Counted from the stretch's first letter, positions 31,394 to 43,356 are shown. The stretch is DNA of 64,000 bases from Xylophilus sp. ASV27 (GCF_016428875.1 NZ_JAELTO010000003.1:36363-100362), one strand, 5' to 3'. The notes: a model not told the origin generated them from the sequence alone. Made by a program: numbers and translations.

Positions 31394-32317
31394 ATGCCCG
31401 CCCTGCTCCCCCGTATTGCGCTACGGATCGCCGCCACGTGCCTGGCGCTCGCGGCCCTGTCCGTGGCCGCGGCCCCGGCCGACTCCCCGACCCTGCGCAA
31501 GATCGAGGAGACCGGCGTCATCACCTTCGGCTACCGCACCGAGTCGCCGCCGTTCGCCTACCTCGATGCCAAGCGCCGGCCGATCGGCTATTCGGTCGAC
31601 ATCTGCGAGCGCATCGTGGAGGCCACGCGCAAGGCGCTCGGCATGCCCGAGCTGGAGGTGCGGCGCGTGGTGGTCAGCTCGGCCACGCGCATGCCGATGC
31701 TGGCCGACGGCTCCATCGACCTCGAGTGCGGCGTCACCACCAATACCGAGGAGCGCGCGAAGTTCGTCGGCTTCTCGGTCACCACCTTCGTCACGGCCAG
31801 CCGGCTGCTGTCGCGCAGATCGTCGGGCATACGCTCCATCGATGACCTGCGCGAGCAGCCGGTGGTCTCCACCCTGTCCACCACCAGCATCCAGTACCTC
31901 ACGGCGATCAACCAGGCGCGCCGTCTGGACATGAAGATCCTGGCCGGCCTGGACGACTACAAGTCGCTCGAAATGGTGCGCGCCAGCCGCGCGCTGGCCT
32001 TCGCCATGGACGACGTGCTGCTGCGCAGCGTGCTGTCGACCGCGCCGGATGCGGACGACTACGTCATATCGGACGTCGCCCTCACGACCGAGCCCTATGC
32101 GATCGGGCTGCCCCACGGCGACCCGGTCTTCAAGCGGCTGGTGGACGACACGATCATCGGCCTGTTCCGCAGCGGCGAGATTTACCAGATCTACCAGCGC
32201 TGGTTCCAGTCGCCGATCCCGCCGCGCGGCGCCAACCTGCGGATGCCGATGAGCGAACAGTTGCAGCGCGCGATCCGGCAGCCGACCGATATGAGCGACG
32301 CCCAGGCGTACCGTTGA
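31394..32317 (+). CDS. Amino-acid-type periplasmic binding protein (orphan)
   Basis: 307 aa. A signal peptide (1-27) precedes a type 2 periplasmic binding fold with LRKIEETGVITFGYRTESPP, GYSVDICERIV and DLECGVTTNTEERA, as in glutamate/aspartate (GltI-like) receptors. No permease or ATPase partner is adjacent. It faces the sigma-54 two-component genes tail to tail and may feed the sensor or work with a distant transporter. It is a paralogue of the protein at 43353: both end in a WF-SPIPP-G-NLR-PMS segment. Confidence 0.85.
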   Translation: MPALLPRIALRIAATCLALAALSVAAAPADSPTLRKIEETGVITFGYRTESPPFAYLDAKRRPIGYSVDICERIVEATRKALGMPELEVRRVVVSSATRMPMLADGSIDLECGVTTNTEERAKFVGFSVTTFVTASRLLSRRSSGIRSIDDLREQPVVSTLSTTSIQYLTAINQARRLDMKILAGLDDYKSLEMVRASRALAFAMDDVLLRSVLSTAPDADDYVISDVALTTEPYAIGLPHGDPVFKRLVDDTIIGLFRSGEIYQIYQRWFQSPIPPRGANLRMPMSEQLQRAIRQPTDMSDAQAYR

Positions 32318-32366
32318 CCACGCCCAGGCTGCGCGCAGGGCTGCGGCGCGGCCTGCATGCCCCTGA

Positions 32367-33693
<1,327 letters not shown>

Positions 33694-33701
<8 letters not shown>

Positions 33702-35547
33702 GGGAGGGGGCCTCTACAAACTCCAGATCGAACTCGAAACGCATACCCTGGTCCGTGCGCTGGGCGCGCAGCGCGCCTCCCAGTTCCTGCAGGATCTTAG
33801 AGGAAATGACCAGGCCCAGGCCCAGGCCCTGCCCGGCCGGCTTGGTGGTGAAGAAGGGCTCGAACAGGCGCCGCATGCGCTCCTCGTCCATGCCCTCGCC
33901 GGTGTCCTCCACGCTGACCCGCACGCGCGCCTCATGACGCTCGGCGCGGATGACGAGGCGGCGCAGCGGCTGGTGCGCCATGGCGTCCAGCGCATTGGTC
34001 GCCAGGTTGAGCAGCACCTGCTCCAGGCGCGTGGCGTCCGCGCGCACCAGGGTGGCCAGCGCGATGTCCTGCAGCACCTCGATCTCCTCGGCGCGTATGC
34101 GGTGGTCCAGCATCAGCAGCACGTTGCGCACGGACAGGCCCAGATCGGCCGGCCCGGCGGCAACGCTGGCGCGGCGCGCGAAGGTCTTGAGCTGCGTGAC
34201 GATACGGCCCATGCGCTCGGACATCTCGTCGATGGTCCGCAGGTTCTGCGCCACGGCCGGGTGCTGCTGGTCGCTGAGCATGCGGATGGTGTTGCGCGAC
34301 AGCGCCCGCAGCACCGTGAGCGGCTGGTTGATCTCGTGCGAGATGCTGGCCGACATGAGCCCGAGCGCGGCCATCTTGCCGGCCTGGATCAGCTCGTCCT
34401 CGGCCTGCTGCCGCTGCGCGACCTGGCGCCGCAGCTCGTCGTTGGCGCGGCGCAGCCGCTGCGTGCGCGCGCTCACGCGCCGCTCCAGCTGGTCATGCGC
34501 CTGCTGCAGTTCGCTCTTGGCCTGGAACAGCGCCCGCACCGTGTTGCGGCGCTGCAGCACGTAGAGCGCCAGCATGCCGATGAGGGCACCGCCGGCGGCG
34601 CCGCCCCATGCCGCGCGCTGCGCGCCGCGCCAGACCTCCGATGGGTCCGACAGCACGATCAGCCGCAGCAGCAGCGTGCTCACCGCCCGCTCCTGCGCCA
34701 GTTGCTGCGGGTAGCGCGTGCCGTGCTGTTCGCCAACGCGCACCAGCACCGTCCCCGGCTCGGGCGACTCGTCCAGCGCCAGACTGAGGGGCTTGAGCGC
34801 ATGCGGCGGGTAGCGCGACGATAGCTGCGGCGTTATCTGCTGGCCGCCGCGATAGACACGGTACTTCCAGCCCGCCACCGAGGACATGACGATGACGCCG
34901 TTCTCGTCCACGACCAGCAGCTTCTCGCTCTGCGTGCGCAGGCCCAGATCGACCCAGGTCGCCTCCAGCGGCGCCAGGCTGATCCTCACCACGATGCGCC
35001 CGAGCGTGCTGCCGGCACGCCGCACCGGATGCACGAAGTAGTGCTCGGTCGCGCCGGTGACCGGATTGGCGCCGAAGAAGTCGAGCGGCTCGTCGCCCGA
35101 CAGCACCGCCGCGTCCGTGAGCGGCATCGGCGGCTCGCTGCCCGGCTGCAGTTGCGGATCACTGGCCGCCAGCACCTCGCCCGCAGGACCCAGGATCAAC
35201 AGCTGGCTGGAGCCTGCCCGCGCGTTGATGCGCGCCAGCGCGCGGCTGGCACGCTGGCGCAGCAGCGGGCTGCCGGGTGCGTCGAGCAGGGCCGTGCTTT
35301 CCGCCCCGATGGCCACCAGGCTGGGCAGATAGGAATAGCGGGCTAGCTCCGACTCCAGCGCCGCCGCGTACAGCTCCAGCCGCTCGTCGGCGCGGAAGGC
35401 CAGTTGCCCCAGGCCGTTGCGCACCCCCCATTGGTAGCCGGCGGTCATGCCGAGGAAGGCCAGGGCCATGGCCACGAACGCGAGGAAGGCCGGCGAGATC
35501 CGGTCGAGGATGCGCTCGGGGCTGAAGCGGGAAAAGGCCAGGCTCAT
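33694..35547 (-). CDS. Membrane sensor histidine kinase (DctB-like)
   Basis: 617 aa. TM1 is about 20-40, a double-Cache periplasmic sensor spans about 45-285, and TM2 is about 300-325; a coiled coil precedes the HisKA domain with phospho-acceptor His in ASISHEINQPL (near residue 400). The ATPase domain has DTGEGMDEE and GLGLGLVISS. The start at 35547 excludes an unsupported 29-codon extension. It pairs with the regulator that overlaps it and probably senses a dicarboxylate or amino acid. Confidence 0.92.
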
Positions 35548-35617
35548 GAAGCCTTCTAGTGTGCCAACAAGCGCCCCCGATGTCGTGGGCGGATATCCAC
35601 ACCCACAGATCACCCGA

Positions 35618-35635
35618 AGTGCGGATTGCCGCACG
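35618..35635. promoter_or_regulatory. Candidate upstream activator site for the sigma-54 regulator
   Basis: TGCGGATTGCCGCA (35620-35633) is a dyad with TGCGG/CCGCA arms, about 100 bases upstream of the sigma-54 promoter at 35724. This is the usual distance for an enhancer bound by a DctD-type regulator. One short dyad only. Confidence 0.4.
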
Positions 35636-35723
35636 CCCCCGCCGGCGCCCTGCGCGCCTGCGTATCCGTCTTCCCCTCTGTAGCGGCCACTTGCATGTGC
35701 GCCGCGCGCGGGGCCGCGCTGCG

Positions 35724-35738
35724 TGGCACGGCTATTGC
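35724..35738 (+). promoter_or_regulatory. Sigma-54 promoter of the liv operon
   Basis: TGGCACG, four bases (GCTA), then TTGC: a perfect -24/-12 element, with GG and GC separated by ten bases. It lies 54 bases before the livH start and next to the DctBD-like pair. Confidence 0.8.
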
Positions 35739-35791
35739 GAAATGAATGCCCATCTCAATGCGCCACGGGCGGCGAAACCCGCCCTTCTTAG

Positions 35792-36715
35792 ATGGAAACC
35801 CTTATTCAGCAACTCATCAACGGTCTGGTGCTGGGCAGCATGTATGCCCTGGTCGCACTGGGCTACACGATGGTCTACGGTATCGTGGGCCTGATCAACT
35901 TCGCGCACGGGGAGATCCTGATGGTCGGGGCCCTGGTGAGCTGGACGGTCATCACCATGCTGGCCGACGCGGGACTGTCGCCCTGGATGCTGATGCTGCT
36001 GTCCATGCTGGCGTCCATCGTCATCTGCATGGTGCTGAACCTGACCGTGGAGAAGGTCGCCTACCGGCCGCTGCGCAAGGCGCCCAAGCTGGCCACGCTG
36101 ATCACGGCCATGGGCATGTCGCTGCTGCTGCAGACGCTGGCCATGATCATCTGGAAGCCCAGCCCCAAGCCCTACCCGCAACTGCTGCCGACCACGCCGA
36201 TCGACCTGGGCGGCCCGGTCATCAGCGTCACGCAGGTGGTGATCCTGGTGGCCACCTGGTCACTGCTGGCGGCGCTGCTGTGGCTGGTGCACGGCACGCG
36301 CATGGGGCGCGCCATGCGCGCCACGGCGGAGAACCCGCGCAACGCGGCGCTGATGGGGGTGCAGCCGGACCGGGTGATCTCCATCACCTTCATGCTCGGC
36401 GCCGCACTGGCCGCGGTGGCCGGCGTGATGTGGGCCGCCAACTACGGCACGGTGCAGCACACGATGGGCTTCCTGCCCGGGCTCAAGGCCTTCACCGCCG
36501 CCGTGCTGGGCGGCATCGGCAACCTGGCCGGCGCCATGGTCGGCGGCCTGCTGCTGGGGGTGATCGAATCGGTCGGCGCCGGCTACCTGGGCGACCTGAC
36601 CGGCGGGCTGCTGGGCAGCAATTACGTCGACATCTTTGCCTTCGTCACACTGATCGCCGTGCTCACGCTGCGCCCCTCGGGCCTGCTGGGTGAGCGCGTG
36701 GCCGACCGCGCCTGA
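35792..36715 (+). CDS. livH: Branched-chain amino acid ABC transporter permease LivH
   Basis: 307 aa with eight or so membrane helices. The start METLIQQLINGLVLGSMYAL and the conserved GLINFAHGEILMVGA are typical of LivH; FMLGAALAAVAGVMWA and AFTAAVLGGIGNLAGAMVGG are the cytoplasmic-loop region that contacts the ATPase. It is the first gene of livHMGF behind a sigma-54 promoter. Similar permeases also carry other amino acids and amides, so the true substrate is uncertain. Confidence 0.92.
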   Translation: METLIQQLINGLVLGSMYALVALGYTMVYGIVGLINFAHGEILMVGALVSWTVITMLADAGLSPWMLMLLSMLASIVICMVLNLTVEKVAYRPLRKAPKLATLITAMGMSLLLQTLAMIIWKPSPKPYPQLLPTTPIDLGGPVISVTQVVILVATWSLLAALLWLVHGTRMGRAMRATAENPRNAALMGVQPDRVISITFMLGAALAAVAGVMWAANYGTVQHTMGFLPGLKAFTAAVLGGIGNLAGAMVGGLLLGVIESVGAGYLGDLTGGLLGSNYVDIFAFVTLIAVLTLRPSGLLGERVADRA

Positions 36716-36725
36716 AAGAACCGCC

Positions 36726-37886
36726 ATGGAAAAACTGTTCCAACACAAGGCCTTCGTCTGGGCCCTGATCGCGGGCCTGATCGTGCTGCCCCTGCTCACG
36801 CAACCCCTGGGCGCCGGCTGGGTGCGCATCATGGCGCTGGCGCTGCTGTACGTGCTGCTGGCGCTGGGCCTGAACATCGTGGTTGGCTACGCCGGTCTGC
36901 TCGATCTGGGCTTCGTCGCCTTCTACGCCGTGGGCGCCTATCTCTACGCGCTGCTGAACTCCCCGCACCTGAGCGAGCACTTCGAGACCATCGCCGCGCT
37001 CTTCCCGAACGGGCTGCACACGCCGGTGTGGCTCCTGGTTCCGCTGGCGGCGCTGGTGGCGGCGCTGGCCGGCGTGCTGCTGGGAACGCCGGTGCTCAAG
37101 CTGCGCGGCGACTACCTGGCCATCGTGACACTGGGCTTCGGCGAAATCATCCGGGTGTTCATGAACAACCTGGAATACCCGGTGAACATCACCAACGGTC
37201 CGCGCGGCATCGACCGCATCGATGCGGCCGAGATCGCCGGCGTGAGCCTGGGCAAGCCGCTCGACCTGCTGGGGATGCAGGTGCACCAGGTCACGCTGCA
37301 CTACTGGGCCTTCCTGGCGCTGGTGCTGCTGGGCATCGTGGTCTGCTACCGCCTGCAGGACTCGCGCATCGGCCGTGCATGGATGGCGATCCGCGAGGAC
37401 GAGATCGCCGCCAAGGCGATGGGGGTCAACACCCGCAACATGAAGCTGCTGGCCTTCGCCATGGGAGCGTCCTTCGGCGGTGTGGCCGGCGCCATGTTCG
37501 CGTCCTTCCAGGGCTTCGTGTCGCCCGAGTCCTTCAGCCTGACCGAGTCGGTGATGATCGTGGCGATGGTGGTGCTGGGCGGCCTGGGCCATCTGCCGGG
37601 CGTGGTGCTCGGCGCGCTGCTGCTCGCCGGCCTGCCGGAGGTGCTGCGCTACGTCGCCGGGCCGCTGCAGGCCATGACCGACGGGCGGCTCGACGCCGCC
37701 ATCCTGCGCCAGTTGATGATTGCGCTGGCCATGATCTGCATCATGCTGGTACGCCCGCGCGGTCTGTGGCCGACGCCCGAGCACGGCAAGGCGGCGCCGC
37801 GCCCGCAGAACCTGCCCAAGGGCAGCTTCTCCCGGCCCCATGCGCCGACGGCCGAGGTGCCGAGCCTCGGGGAGGCCGCCCGATGA
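36726..37886 (+). CDS. livM: Branched-chain amino acid ABC transporter permease LivM
   Basis: 386 aa. About ten helices, with GLNIVVGYAGLLDLGFVAFY and the conserved TLGFGEIIRVFMNN and AFAMGASFGGVAGAMFA blocks. The ATG at 36726 follows the livH stop by 10 bases; its own stop overlaps the livG start (ATGA). It pairs with LivH to form the membrane channel. Confidence 0.92.
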   Translation: MEKLFQHKAFVWALIAGLIVLPLLTQPLGAGWVRIMALALLYVLLALGLNIVVGYAGLLDLGFVAFYAVGAYLYALLNSPHLSEHFETIAALFPNGLHTPVWLLVPLAALVAALAGVLLGTPVLKLRGDYLAIVTLGFGEIIRVFMNNLEYPVNITNGPRGIDRIDAAEIAGVSLGKPLDLLGMQVHQVTLHYWAFLALVLLGIVVCYRLQDSRIGRAWMAIREDEIAAKAMGVNTRNMKLLAFAMGASFGGVAGAMFASFQGFVSPESFSLTESVMIVAMVVLGGLGHLPGVVLGALLLAGLPEVLRYVAGPLQAMTDGRLDAAILRQLMIALAMICIMLVRPRGLWPTPEHGKAAPRPQNLPKGSFSRPHAPTAEVPSLGEAAR

Positions 37887-38668
37887 GTGCCGTGACCACT
37901 CCCGTGCTCCAGGTGTCCGGCGTCAGCAAGCGCTTCGGCGGGCTGCAGGCGCTCAGCGACGTGGGCATTGCCATCCAGCCCGGCCAGGTCTACGGGCTGA
38001 TCGGCCCGAACGGCGCGGGCAAGACTACCTTCTTCAACGTGCTCACCGGCCTCTACGTGCCGGACGCGGGCCGCTTCGACCTTTGCGGCAAGGCCTACAA
38101 GCCCTCCGCGGTGCACGAGGTGGCACGTGCCGGCATCGCCCGCACCTTCCAGAACATACGCCTGTTCGGCGACATGACGGCGCTGGAGAACGTGATGGTC
38201 GGGCGCCACGTGCGCACCTCTTCGGGCCTGGTCGGCGCGCTGCTGCGCGGGCGCGCTTTCCGTGCCGAGGAAGAAGCGATCACCCAGCGCGCGCACGACC
38301 TGCTCGAGTACGTGGGCATAGCGCACTACGCGCAGCACCGCGCCCGCACGCTGAGCTACGGCGACCAGCGCCGGCTGGAGATCGCACGCGCGCTCGCCAC
38401 CGATCCCAAGCTGATCGCGCTGGACGAGCCCGCCGCCGGCATGAACGCCACCGAGAAGGTGGTGCTGCGCGGCCTGATCGAGCGCATCCGCGCCGACGGC
38501 CGCACCATCCTGCTGATCGAGCATGACGTGAAGCTGGTCATGGGCCTGTGCGACCGCGTGACCGTGCTCGACTACGGCCGGCAGATTGCCGAAGGCACGC
38601 CGGCCGAGGTGCAGAGAAACGACAAGGTGATCGAGGCCTATCTCGGCGCCGGCCACCAGGTGCATTGA
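37883..38668 (+). CDS. livG: ABC transporter ATP-binding protein LivG
   Basis: 261 aa. Walker A GPNGAGKTT, the LivG-specific IARTFQNIRLFGDMT, a signature motif changed to LSYGDQRRLEIARAL, and Walker B LIALDEPAAGMN followed by the H-loop IEHD. It drives LivHM transport together with LivF. It starts within the livM stop. Confidence 0.93.
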   Translation: MSAVTTPVLQVSGVSKRFGGLQALSDVGIAIQPGQVYGLIGPNGAGKTTFFNVLTGLYVPDAGRFDLCGKAYKPSAVHEVARAGIARTFQNIRLFGDMTALENVMVGRHVRTSSGLVGALLRGRAFRAEEEAITQRAHDLLEYVGIAHYAQHRARTLSYGDQRRLEIARALATDPKLIALDEPAAGMNATEKVVLRGLIERIRADGRTILLIEHDVKLVMGLCDRVTVLDYGRQIAEGTPAEVQRNDKVIEAYLGAGHQVH

Positions 38669-38676
38669 GGACAGAC

Positions 38677-39390
38677 ATGGCCGACATCCTGCTCAAGGTC
38701 GAAGACCTGCAAGTCGCCTACGGCGGCATCCGCGCCGTCAAGGGCATTTCCTTCGAGGTGCGCGAGGGCGAACTGGTCAGCCTGATTGGCGCCAACGGCG
38801 CCGGCAAGACCACCACGCTCAAGGCCCTGACCGGCCTGCAGCCGATGAGCGCGGGCTCCATAGCGCTGTTCGGCCGGACCATCAACGGCTGCGGCACCTG
38901 GGACCTGGTGCGCCAGGGGCTGGTGATGGTGCCCGAGGGCCGCGGCACCTTCACGCGCATGACCATCCACGAGAACCTGCAGATGGGCGCTTTCACGCGC
39001 CGCGACGCGGCGATAGCGGCGGACATCGAGCGCGTCTTCGCGCTGTTCCCGCGCCTCAAGGAGCGCCGCGACCAGCTCGCCGGGACCATGAGCGGCGGCG
39101 AGCAGCAGATGCTGGCCATGGGCCGCGCACTGATGTCGCGGCCCAAGGTGCTGTTGCTCGACGAGCCCTCCATGGGACTGGCGCCGCTGATGGTGGACAA
39201 GATCTTCGAGGTCATAGCGGACATCCACCGCCAGGGCACCACGGTGCTGCTGGTGGAACAGAACGCCAGCCGCGCGCTGGCGCTGGCCGACCGCGGCTAC
39301 GTCATGGAGTCGGGCGAGATCAGCAGCAGCGGGGACGCACAGGACCTGCTGGCCGATCCGCGGGTCCGGGCTGCCTATCTAGGGGAGTAG
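38677..39390 (+). CDS. livF: ABC transporter ATP-binding protein LivF
   Basis: 237 aa. Walker A GANGAGKTT, signature MSGGEQQMLAMGRALM and Walker B VLLLDEPSMGLAP. The typical PEGRGTFTRMTIHENL region identifies LivF. It begins 8 bases after livG. Confidence 0.93.
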   Translation: MADILLKVEDLQVAYGGIRAVKGISFEVREGELVSLIGANGAGKTTTLKALTGLQPMSAGSIALFGRTINGCGTWDLVRQGLVMVPEGRGTFTRMTIHENLQMGAFTRRDAAIAADIERVFALFPRLKERRDQLAGTMSGGEQQMLAMGRALMSRPKVLLLDEPSMGLAPLMVDKIFEVIADIHRQGTTVLLVEQNASRALALADRGYVMESGEISSSGDAQDLLADPRVRAAYLGE

Positions 39391-39454
39391 CTGTCACGCG
39401 GGAATTTCTGCAGAGGGAGGGCGAGCGGCGTTTACCCGCACGTTCGCACGCCAA

Positions 39455-39500
39455 GCGGCCCCCATTGAAGGCCGCGGGCGAATCGCCCTATTTTTCTCTT
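39455..39500 (+). terminator. Attenuator-like stem-loops between livF and livJ
   Basis: Two small hairpins lie in line: GCGGCC/GGCCGC (39455-39475) and GGGCG-AAT-CGCCC (39476-39488), the second followed by TATTTTTCTCTT. It could part-terminate livHMGF transcripts or separate the binding-protein message from that of the transporter. Confidence 0.55.
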
Positions 39501-39517
39501 AGAGGAGTACTTTTTTC

Positions 39518-40654
39518 ATGAAACTCAGACTGAACGTCATCATGGCGGCCGCCCTGTGCGTGGCCGGCACCGCAGGAGCCCAGGAGCTGGTCGTCAAGAT
39601 CGGCCACGTCGGGCCGACCAGCGGCGCCATTGCCCATCTGGGCAAGGACAACGAGATGGGCGCGCGCATGGCCATTGACGAACTGAACGCCAAGGGCGTG
39701 AGCATCGGCGGCAAGAAGGCCCGATTCGAGCTGCTGGCCGAGGACGACGCGGGCGACCCCAAGCAGGGCACCGCCGCCGCTCAGAAGCTGGTGGACGCCA
39801 AGGTCAACGGGGTGGTCGGCCACCTGAACTCGGGCACCACGATTCCGGCCTCCAAGATCTACAGCGACGCCGGCATCCCGCAGATCTCGCCCTCTGCCAC
39901 CAACCCCAAGTACACGCGCCAGGGCTACAAGACCGCGTTCCGGGTGGTGGCCGACGACACGCATCTGGGCGGCACGCTCGGCCGCTACGCGGTGCAGCAA
40001 CTCAAGGCCAAGTCGATCGCCGTCATCGACGACCGCACCGCCTACGGCCAGGGCGTGGCCGAGGAGTTCACCAAGAGCGCCAAGGCCGGCGGAGCCAACA
40101 TCGTGGATCGCCAGTTCACCAGCGACAAGGCGACCGACTTCGCCGCCATCCTGACCGCCATCAAGGCCAAGAAGCCCGACGTGGTGTTCTTCGGCGGCAT
40201 GGACGCCGTCGGCGGCCCGATGCTGCGCCAGATGAAGCAGCTCGGCATCACGGCCAAGTTCATGGGCGGCGATGGCATCTGCACCGCCGAACTGCCCAAG
40301 CTGGCATCGGGCACGGCGGCCGACGACCAGGTGGTATGCGCCGAGGCCGGCGGGGTCGAAGGCGAGGAGAAGGCCGCCATGGACAAGTTCAGGGTCGACT
40401 TCAAGAAGAAGTTCAACATCGACGTAGTGCTCTACGCCCCCTACGTCTACGACGCCGTGTTGGTGATGGCCGACGCGATGGTGCAGGCCGGCTCCGCCGA
40501 TCCGGGTAAATACCTGCCAGCACTGGCCAAGATCAACTACAAAGGCGTGACCGGCAACATCGCCTTCGACGAGAAGGGAGATATCAAGAACGGTGCCCTC
40601 ACGCTCTACACATTCCGCAGCGGCAAGCGCGAGCAGATTGCCGTCGTGCGCTGA
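39518..40654 (+). CDS. livJ: Branched-chain amino acid-type binding protein (LivJ/LivK family)
   Basis: 378 aa. A signal peptide (1-21, ending AGAQ) precedes a type 1 periplasmic binding fold with KIGHVGPTSGAIAHLGKDNE, the GHLNSGTTIPAS ligand loop and SPSATNPKYTRQGY. It supplies the LivHMGF transporter. Its message starts after an attenuator-like region and has AGAGGAG before the ATG. The ligand may be a branched-chain or another amino acid. Confidence 0.9.
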   Translation: MKLRLNVIMAAALCVAGTAGAQELVVKIGHVGPTSGAIAHLGKDNEMGARMAIDELNAKGVSIGGKKARFELLAEDDAGDPKQGTAAAQKLVDAKVNGVVGHLNSGTTIPASKIYSDAGIPQISPSATNPKYTRQGYKTAFRVVADDTHLGGTLGRYAVQQLKAKSIAVIDDRTAYGQGVAEEFTKSAKAGGANIVDRQFTSDKATDFAAILTAIKAKKPDVVFFGGMDAVGGPMLRQMKQLGITAKFMGGDGICTAELPKLASGTAADDQVVCAEAGGVEGEEKAAMDKFRVDFKKKFNIDVVLYAPYVYDAVLVMADAMVQAGSADPGKYLPALAKINYKGVTGNIAFDEKGDIKNGALTLYTFRSGKREQIAVVR

Positions 40655-40697
40655 TCAGCATCAGCAACTGATTCCCTCGACCTCAAGGACTATGCAA

Positions 40698-41693
40698 ATG
40701 AAGAAAACCTACTCCCACAGTCTGCTGGCCCTGGCTTGCCTCGGCGCCGCAACGAGCGCCATGGCGCAGAGCAGCGTGACCCTCTATGGCCGGGTCAACA
40801 CCACCATCGAGAACCAGCGCGCCAACGGCAGTTCGCGCTCGGTCCTGCAGAACAACGCCTCTCGCTTCGGCTTCCAGGGCACGGAAGACCTGGGCGGCGG
40901 CCTCAAGGCCGGTTTCGGCCTGGAAAGCGGGTTCAACGCCGACACCGGAACCCAGACCGCACCGGAATTCTTCGCGCGCCGCAGCGAGGTGTTCCTGTCC
41001 AGCGGCGCCGGCACGCTGCGTCTGGGCCGCTTCTTCAGCGAGGCCTACTTCGCCACGGCCGACTTCGTCAGCATGCACAACCACGACACCGGCACCTCGG
41101 CCGATGCGCTGTATGCCTATGTCGGTCGCAACCAGAACAAGATCGCCTACCGCGCGCCGCAGTTCGTGCCCGACCTGAGCATCGAGGGCTCGGTCTCCCT
41201 GCCGGAAGGCGTGCCCGGCCTCAAGCGCAACTACGACCTGGCCGTGAACTACGCCACCGGCGGCCTGATGCTCGGCGCCGGCTATGAGCAGGCCGACACC
41301 GACGCCGTCGGCACCACGCGCGGCATCAGCAGGAGCCAGGGCGCGCTGCGCGCCCTCTACACCGCCGGCCCGTTCACCTTCGGCGGCTACGTGCAGCGCG
41401 ACAAGAATGCTTTCGCCAACAGCACCTATCTCGAAACCGGCAACCGCACCAACGTGCGGCTGGTCGGCAAGTACGTGCTGGACGCGAGCGAGTTCCACAT
41501 CAACTTCGGCGCCGCCGGCAAGTCCAGCCAGGTGTCCGACAGCTCGGCGCGCCAGCTCACGCTGGCCTACAACTACAACCTGAGCAAGCGCACCAAGGTC
41601 TATGCCTTCCTGACCAAGATCAATGACAGCTCTGCCCGCCTGTATGGCGGCGACTTCCGCTCGGTCGCCTTGGGCATGCGGCACAACTTCTGA
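40698..41693 (+). CDS. Gram-negative porin (OmpC/Omp32-like)
   Basis: 331 aa. A signal peptide (1-21, ending SAMAQ) precedes [17 protein letters not shown], the standard Burkholderiales porin start, then 16-strand-like alternation; it ends in Phe (LGMRHNF). The second of two in-frame ATGs (40698) was chosen because AAGGA lies eight bases before it. It forms a trimeric outer-membrane channel, here placed to admit the ligand of the neighbouring transport genes. Confidence 0.9.
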   Translation: MKKTYSHSLLALACLGAATSAMAQSSVTLYGRVNTTIENQRANGSSRSVLQNNASRFGFQGTEDLGGGLKAGFGLESGFNADTGTQTAPEFFARRSEVFLSSGAGTLRLGRFFSEAYFATADFVSMHNHDTGTSADALYAYVGRNQNKIAYRAPQFVPDLSIEGSVSLPEGVPGLKRNYDLAVNYATGGLMLGAGYEQADTDAVGTTRGISRSQGALRALYTAGPFTFGGYVQRDKNAFANSTYLETGNRTNVRLVGKYVLDASEFHINFGAAGKSSQVSDSSARQLTLAYNYNLSKRTKVYAFLTKINDSSARLYGGDFRSVALGMRHNF

Positions 41694-41702
41694 TCTCGGC
41701 AT

Positions 41703-41745
41703 GGCCACGGGTCGGTGGCCGGCGGCGGTCTGCGCCGCCGTTTCC
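41703..41745 (+). terminator. Two GC hairpins between porin and chemoreceptor genes
   Basis: GGCCAC/GTGGCC (41703-41720) and GGCGGCG/CGCCGCC (41721-41739), the latter followed by GTTTCC. The U-run is poor, so termination is likely incomplete; the porin and chemoreceptor may still be partly co-transcribed. Confidence 0.4.
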
Positions 41746-41781
41746 GCCGCCCCGGCTTCTACATACACCAAGAAGATACGC

Positions 41782-43356
41782 ATGCTTTCGGTACGCCGCA
41801 TCTCCCTGCGGTCGCGCTTCTATCTGGTGATGGGTCTGGTCGGCCTGTCGCTGCTCGTATTGGCGGCCTGGAGCACCTGGACCACGCGCCACTCGATCAC
41901 CACCATCACAGCCCTGTTCGACCGCCAGGAGCACAGCACCGAGCAGATTGCCGTGCTGCGCGAATCCATGGCCAGCCTGCGGCGCTACCAGGCCGAGATG
42001 ATCGCGGTCGCGGTCTCCAACCCGTCCGACGTGGAGCGCGTGCACGCGCTCTGGCGGCAGGAGATCACGCGCCTGCGCGAGGGCGGCCAGGCGATGGCCC
42101 GCGACGCCGATCCGCAGGACCCGGAGTCCGCCGCCTTGATGGCACGGCAGTCCGAACTGCTGACGACGGTGGAGTCGGTGATCAACCCCATTGCCACCCA
42201 GCTTGGCGACGCCAAGATGGAAGCCAGCGCGGCCTCGGCCTATGCCCAGGCCACCGACCAGGACCTGGACACGCTGCAGGCCGGCCTGACCGGTGTGCTG
42301 AAGGCGCAACAGGCGCGCGCCCTGCGCGCACGCGAGGAGATCCGCGGCAGTGCCGGGTTCGAGGCCGGCGCGCGGCTGCTGCTGGTCGGGCTGACCCTGG
42401 CGCTGTTCCTGCCCCTGATGCTACTGACCCTGCGCTCCGTGAGCGGCCCGCTGGACCAGGCCGTGGCCGTGGCCGACCGCATCGCCGGTGGCGACCTGGA
42501 GGGCGCCATCGACACCAGCGGCCGCGACGAGACGGCGCGCCTGATGCAGGCGCTGGCCCGCATGCAGGCCGCGCTGCGCGACCTGGTCGGCCAGATGCGC
42601 GAGACCTCGCTGAGCATAGAACTGGCCAGCACCGAAGTCGCGGCCGGCAACGCCGACCTGTCGCAGCGCACCGAGCAGACGGCGGCCAACCTGCAGCGCA
42701 CCGCGCAGTCGGTGGCCGGATTGACCGAGAGCGTGCAACGCTCCGTCGCCGCCGCCGGCACCGCCAGCCAGCAGGCCTCGGACGCGGCCGCGGTGGCGGC
42801 CCAGGGCGGCGCCGCCGTCGCCGAGGTGGTGGCCACCATGGGCGAGATCAGCGCCTCCTCGCGGCGCATTGCCGACATCATCGGCGTCATCGACGGTATC
42901 AGCTTCCAGACCAACATCCTGGCCCTCAACGCCGCGGTCGAGGCCGCGCGTGCCGGCGAGCAGGGCCGTGGCTTCGCCGTGGTCGCGGGCGAGGTGCGCA
43001 GCCTGGCGCAGCACGCGGCCAACGCGGCCAAGGAGATCAAGGCCTTGATCGGCGCCTCCGCGCAGCGCATCGCCTCGGGCTCGCAACTGGTGCAGGACAC
43101 CGGCGCCCAGATGCAGACCATCGTCTCCAGCTTCCACCGCGTGAAGGACATCATCGACGAGATCAGCGCGTTTTCGAACCTGCAGCATGCCGGCATTGCC
43201 GAGCTCAACACCGCCATGGTCGAACTCGAGGGCATGACGCAGCAGAACTCCGCCCTGGTCGAGCAGGGAGCGGCCTCGGCCGAGTCGCTGCAGTCCCAGG
43301 CGCGCATGCTGGCGGCGGTGGTCACACGCTTTCGCATCACGGAGGCGACGGGATGA
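41782..43356 (+). CDS. Methyl-accepting chemotaxis protein coupled to a binding protein
   Basis: 524 aa. TM1 is about 15-35, a four-helix-bundle-like periplasmic domain follows (about 40-190), then TM2 (about 195-215), HAMP, and a signalling domain with [20 protein letters not shown]. This is the Tar-type layout. Its stop overlaps the start of the binding-protein gene at 43353 (ATGA), which implies that the two are made together and that the soluble protein may present the ligand to the receptor. Confidence 0.92.
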   Translation: MLSVRRISLRSRFYLVMGLVGLSLLVLAAWSTWTTRHSITTITALFDRQEHSTEQIAVLRESMASLRRYQAEMIAVAVSNPSDVERVHALWRQEITRLREGGQAMARDADPQDPESAALMARQSELLTTVESVINPIATQLGDAKMEASAASAYAQATDQDLDTLQAGLTGVLKAQQARALRAREEIRGSAGFEAGARLLLVGLTLALFLPLMLLTLRSVSGPLDQAVAVADRIAGGDLEGAIDTSGRDETARLMQALARMQAALRDLVGQMRETSLSIELASTEVAAGNADLSQRTEQTAANLQRTAQSVAGLTESVQRSVAAAGTASQQASDAAAVAAQGGAAVAEVVATMGEISASSRRIADIIGVIDGISFQTNILALNAAVEAARAGEQGRGFAVVAGEVRSLAQHAANAAKEIKALIGASAQRIASGSQLVQDTGAQMQTIVSSFHRVKDIIDEISAFSNLQHAGIAELNTAMVELEGMTQQNSALVEQGAASAESLQSQARMLAAVVTRFRITEATG

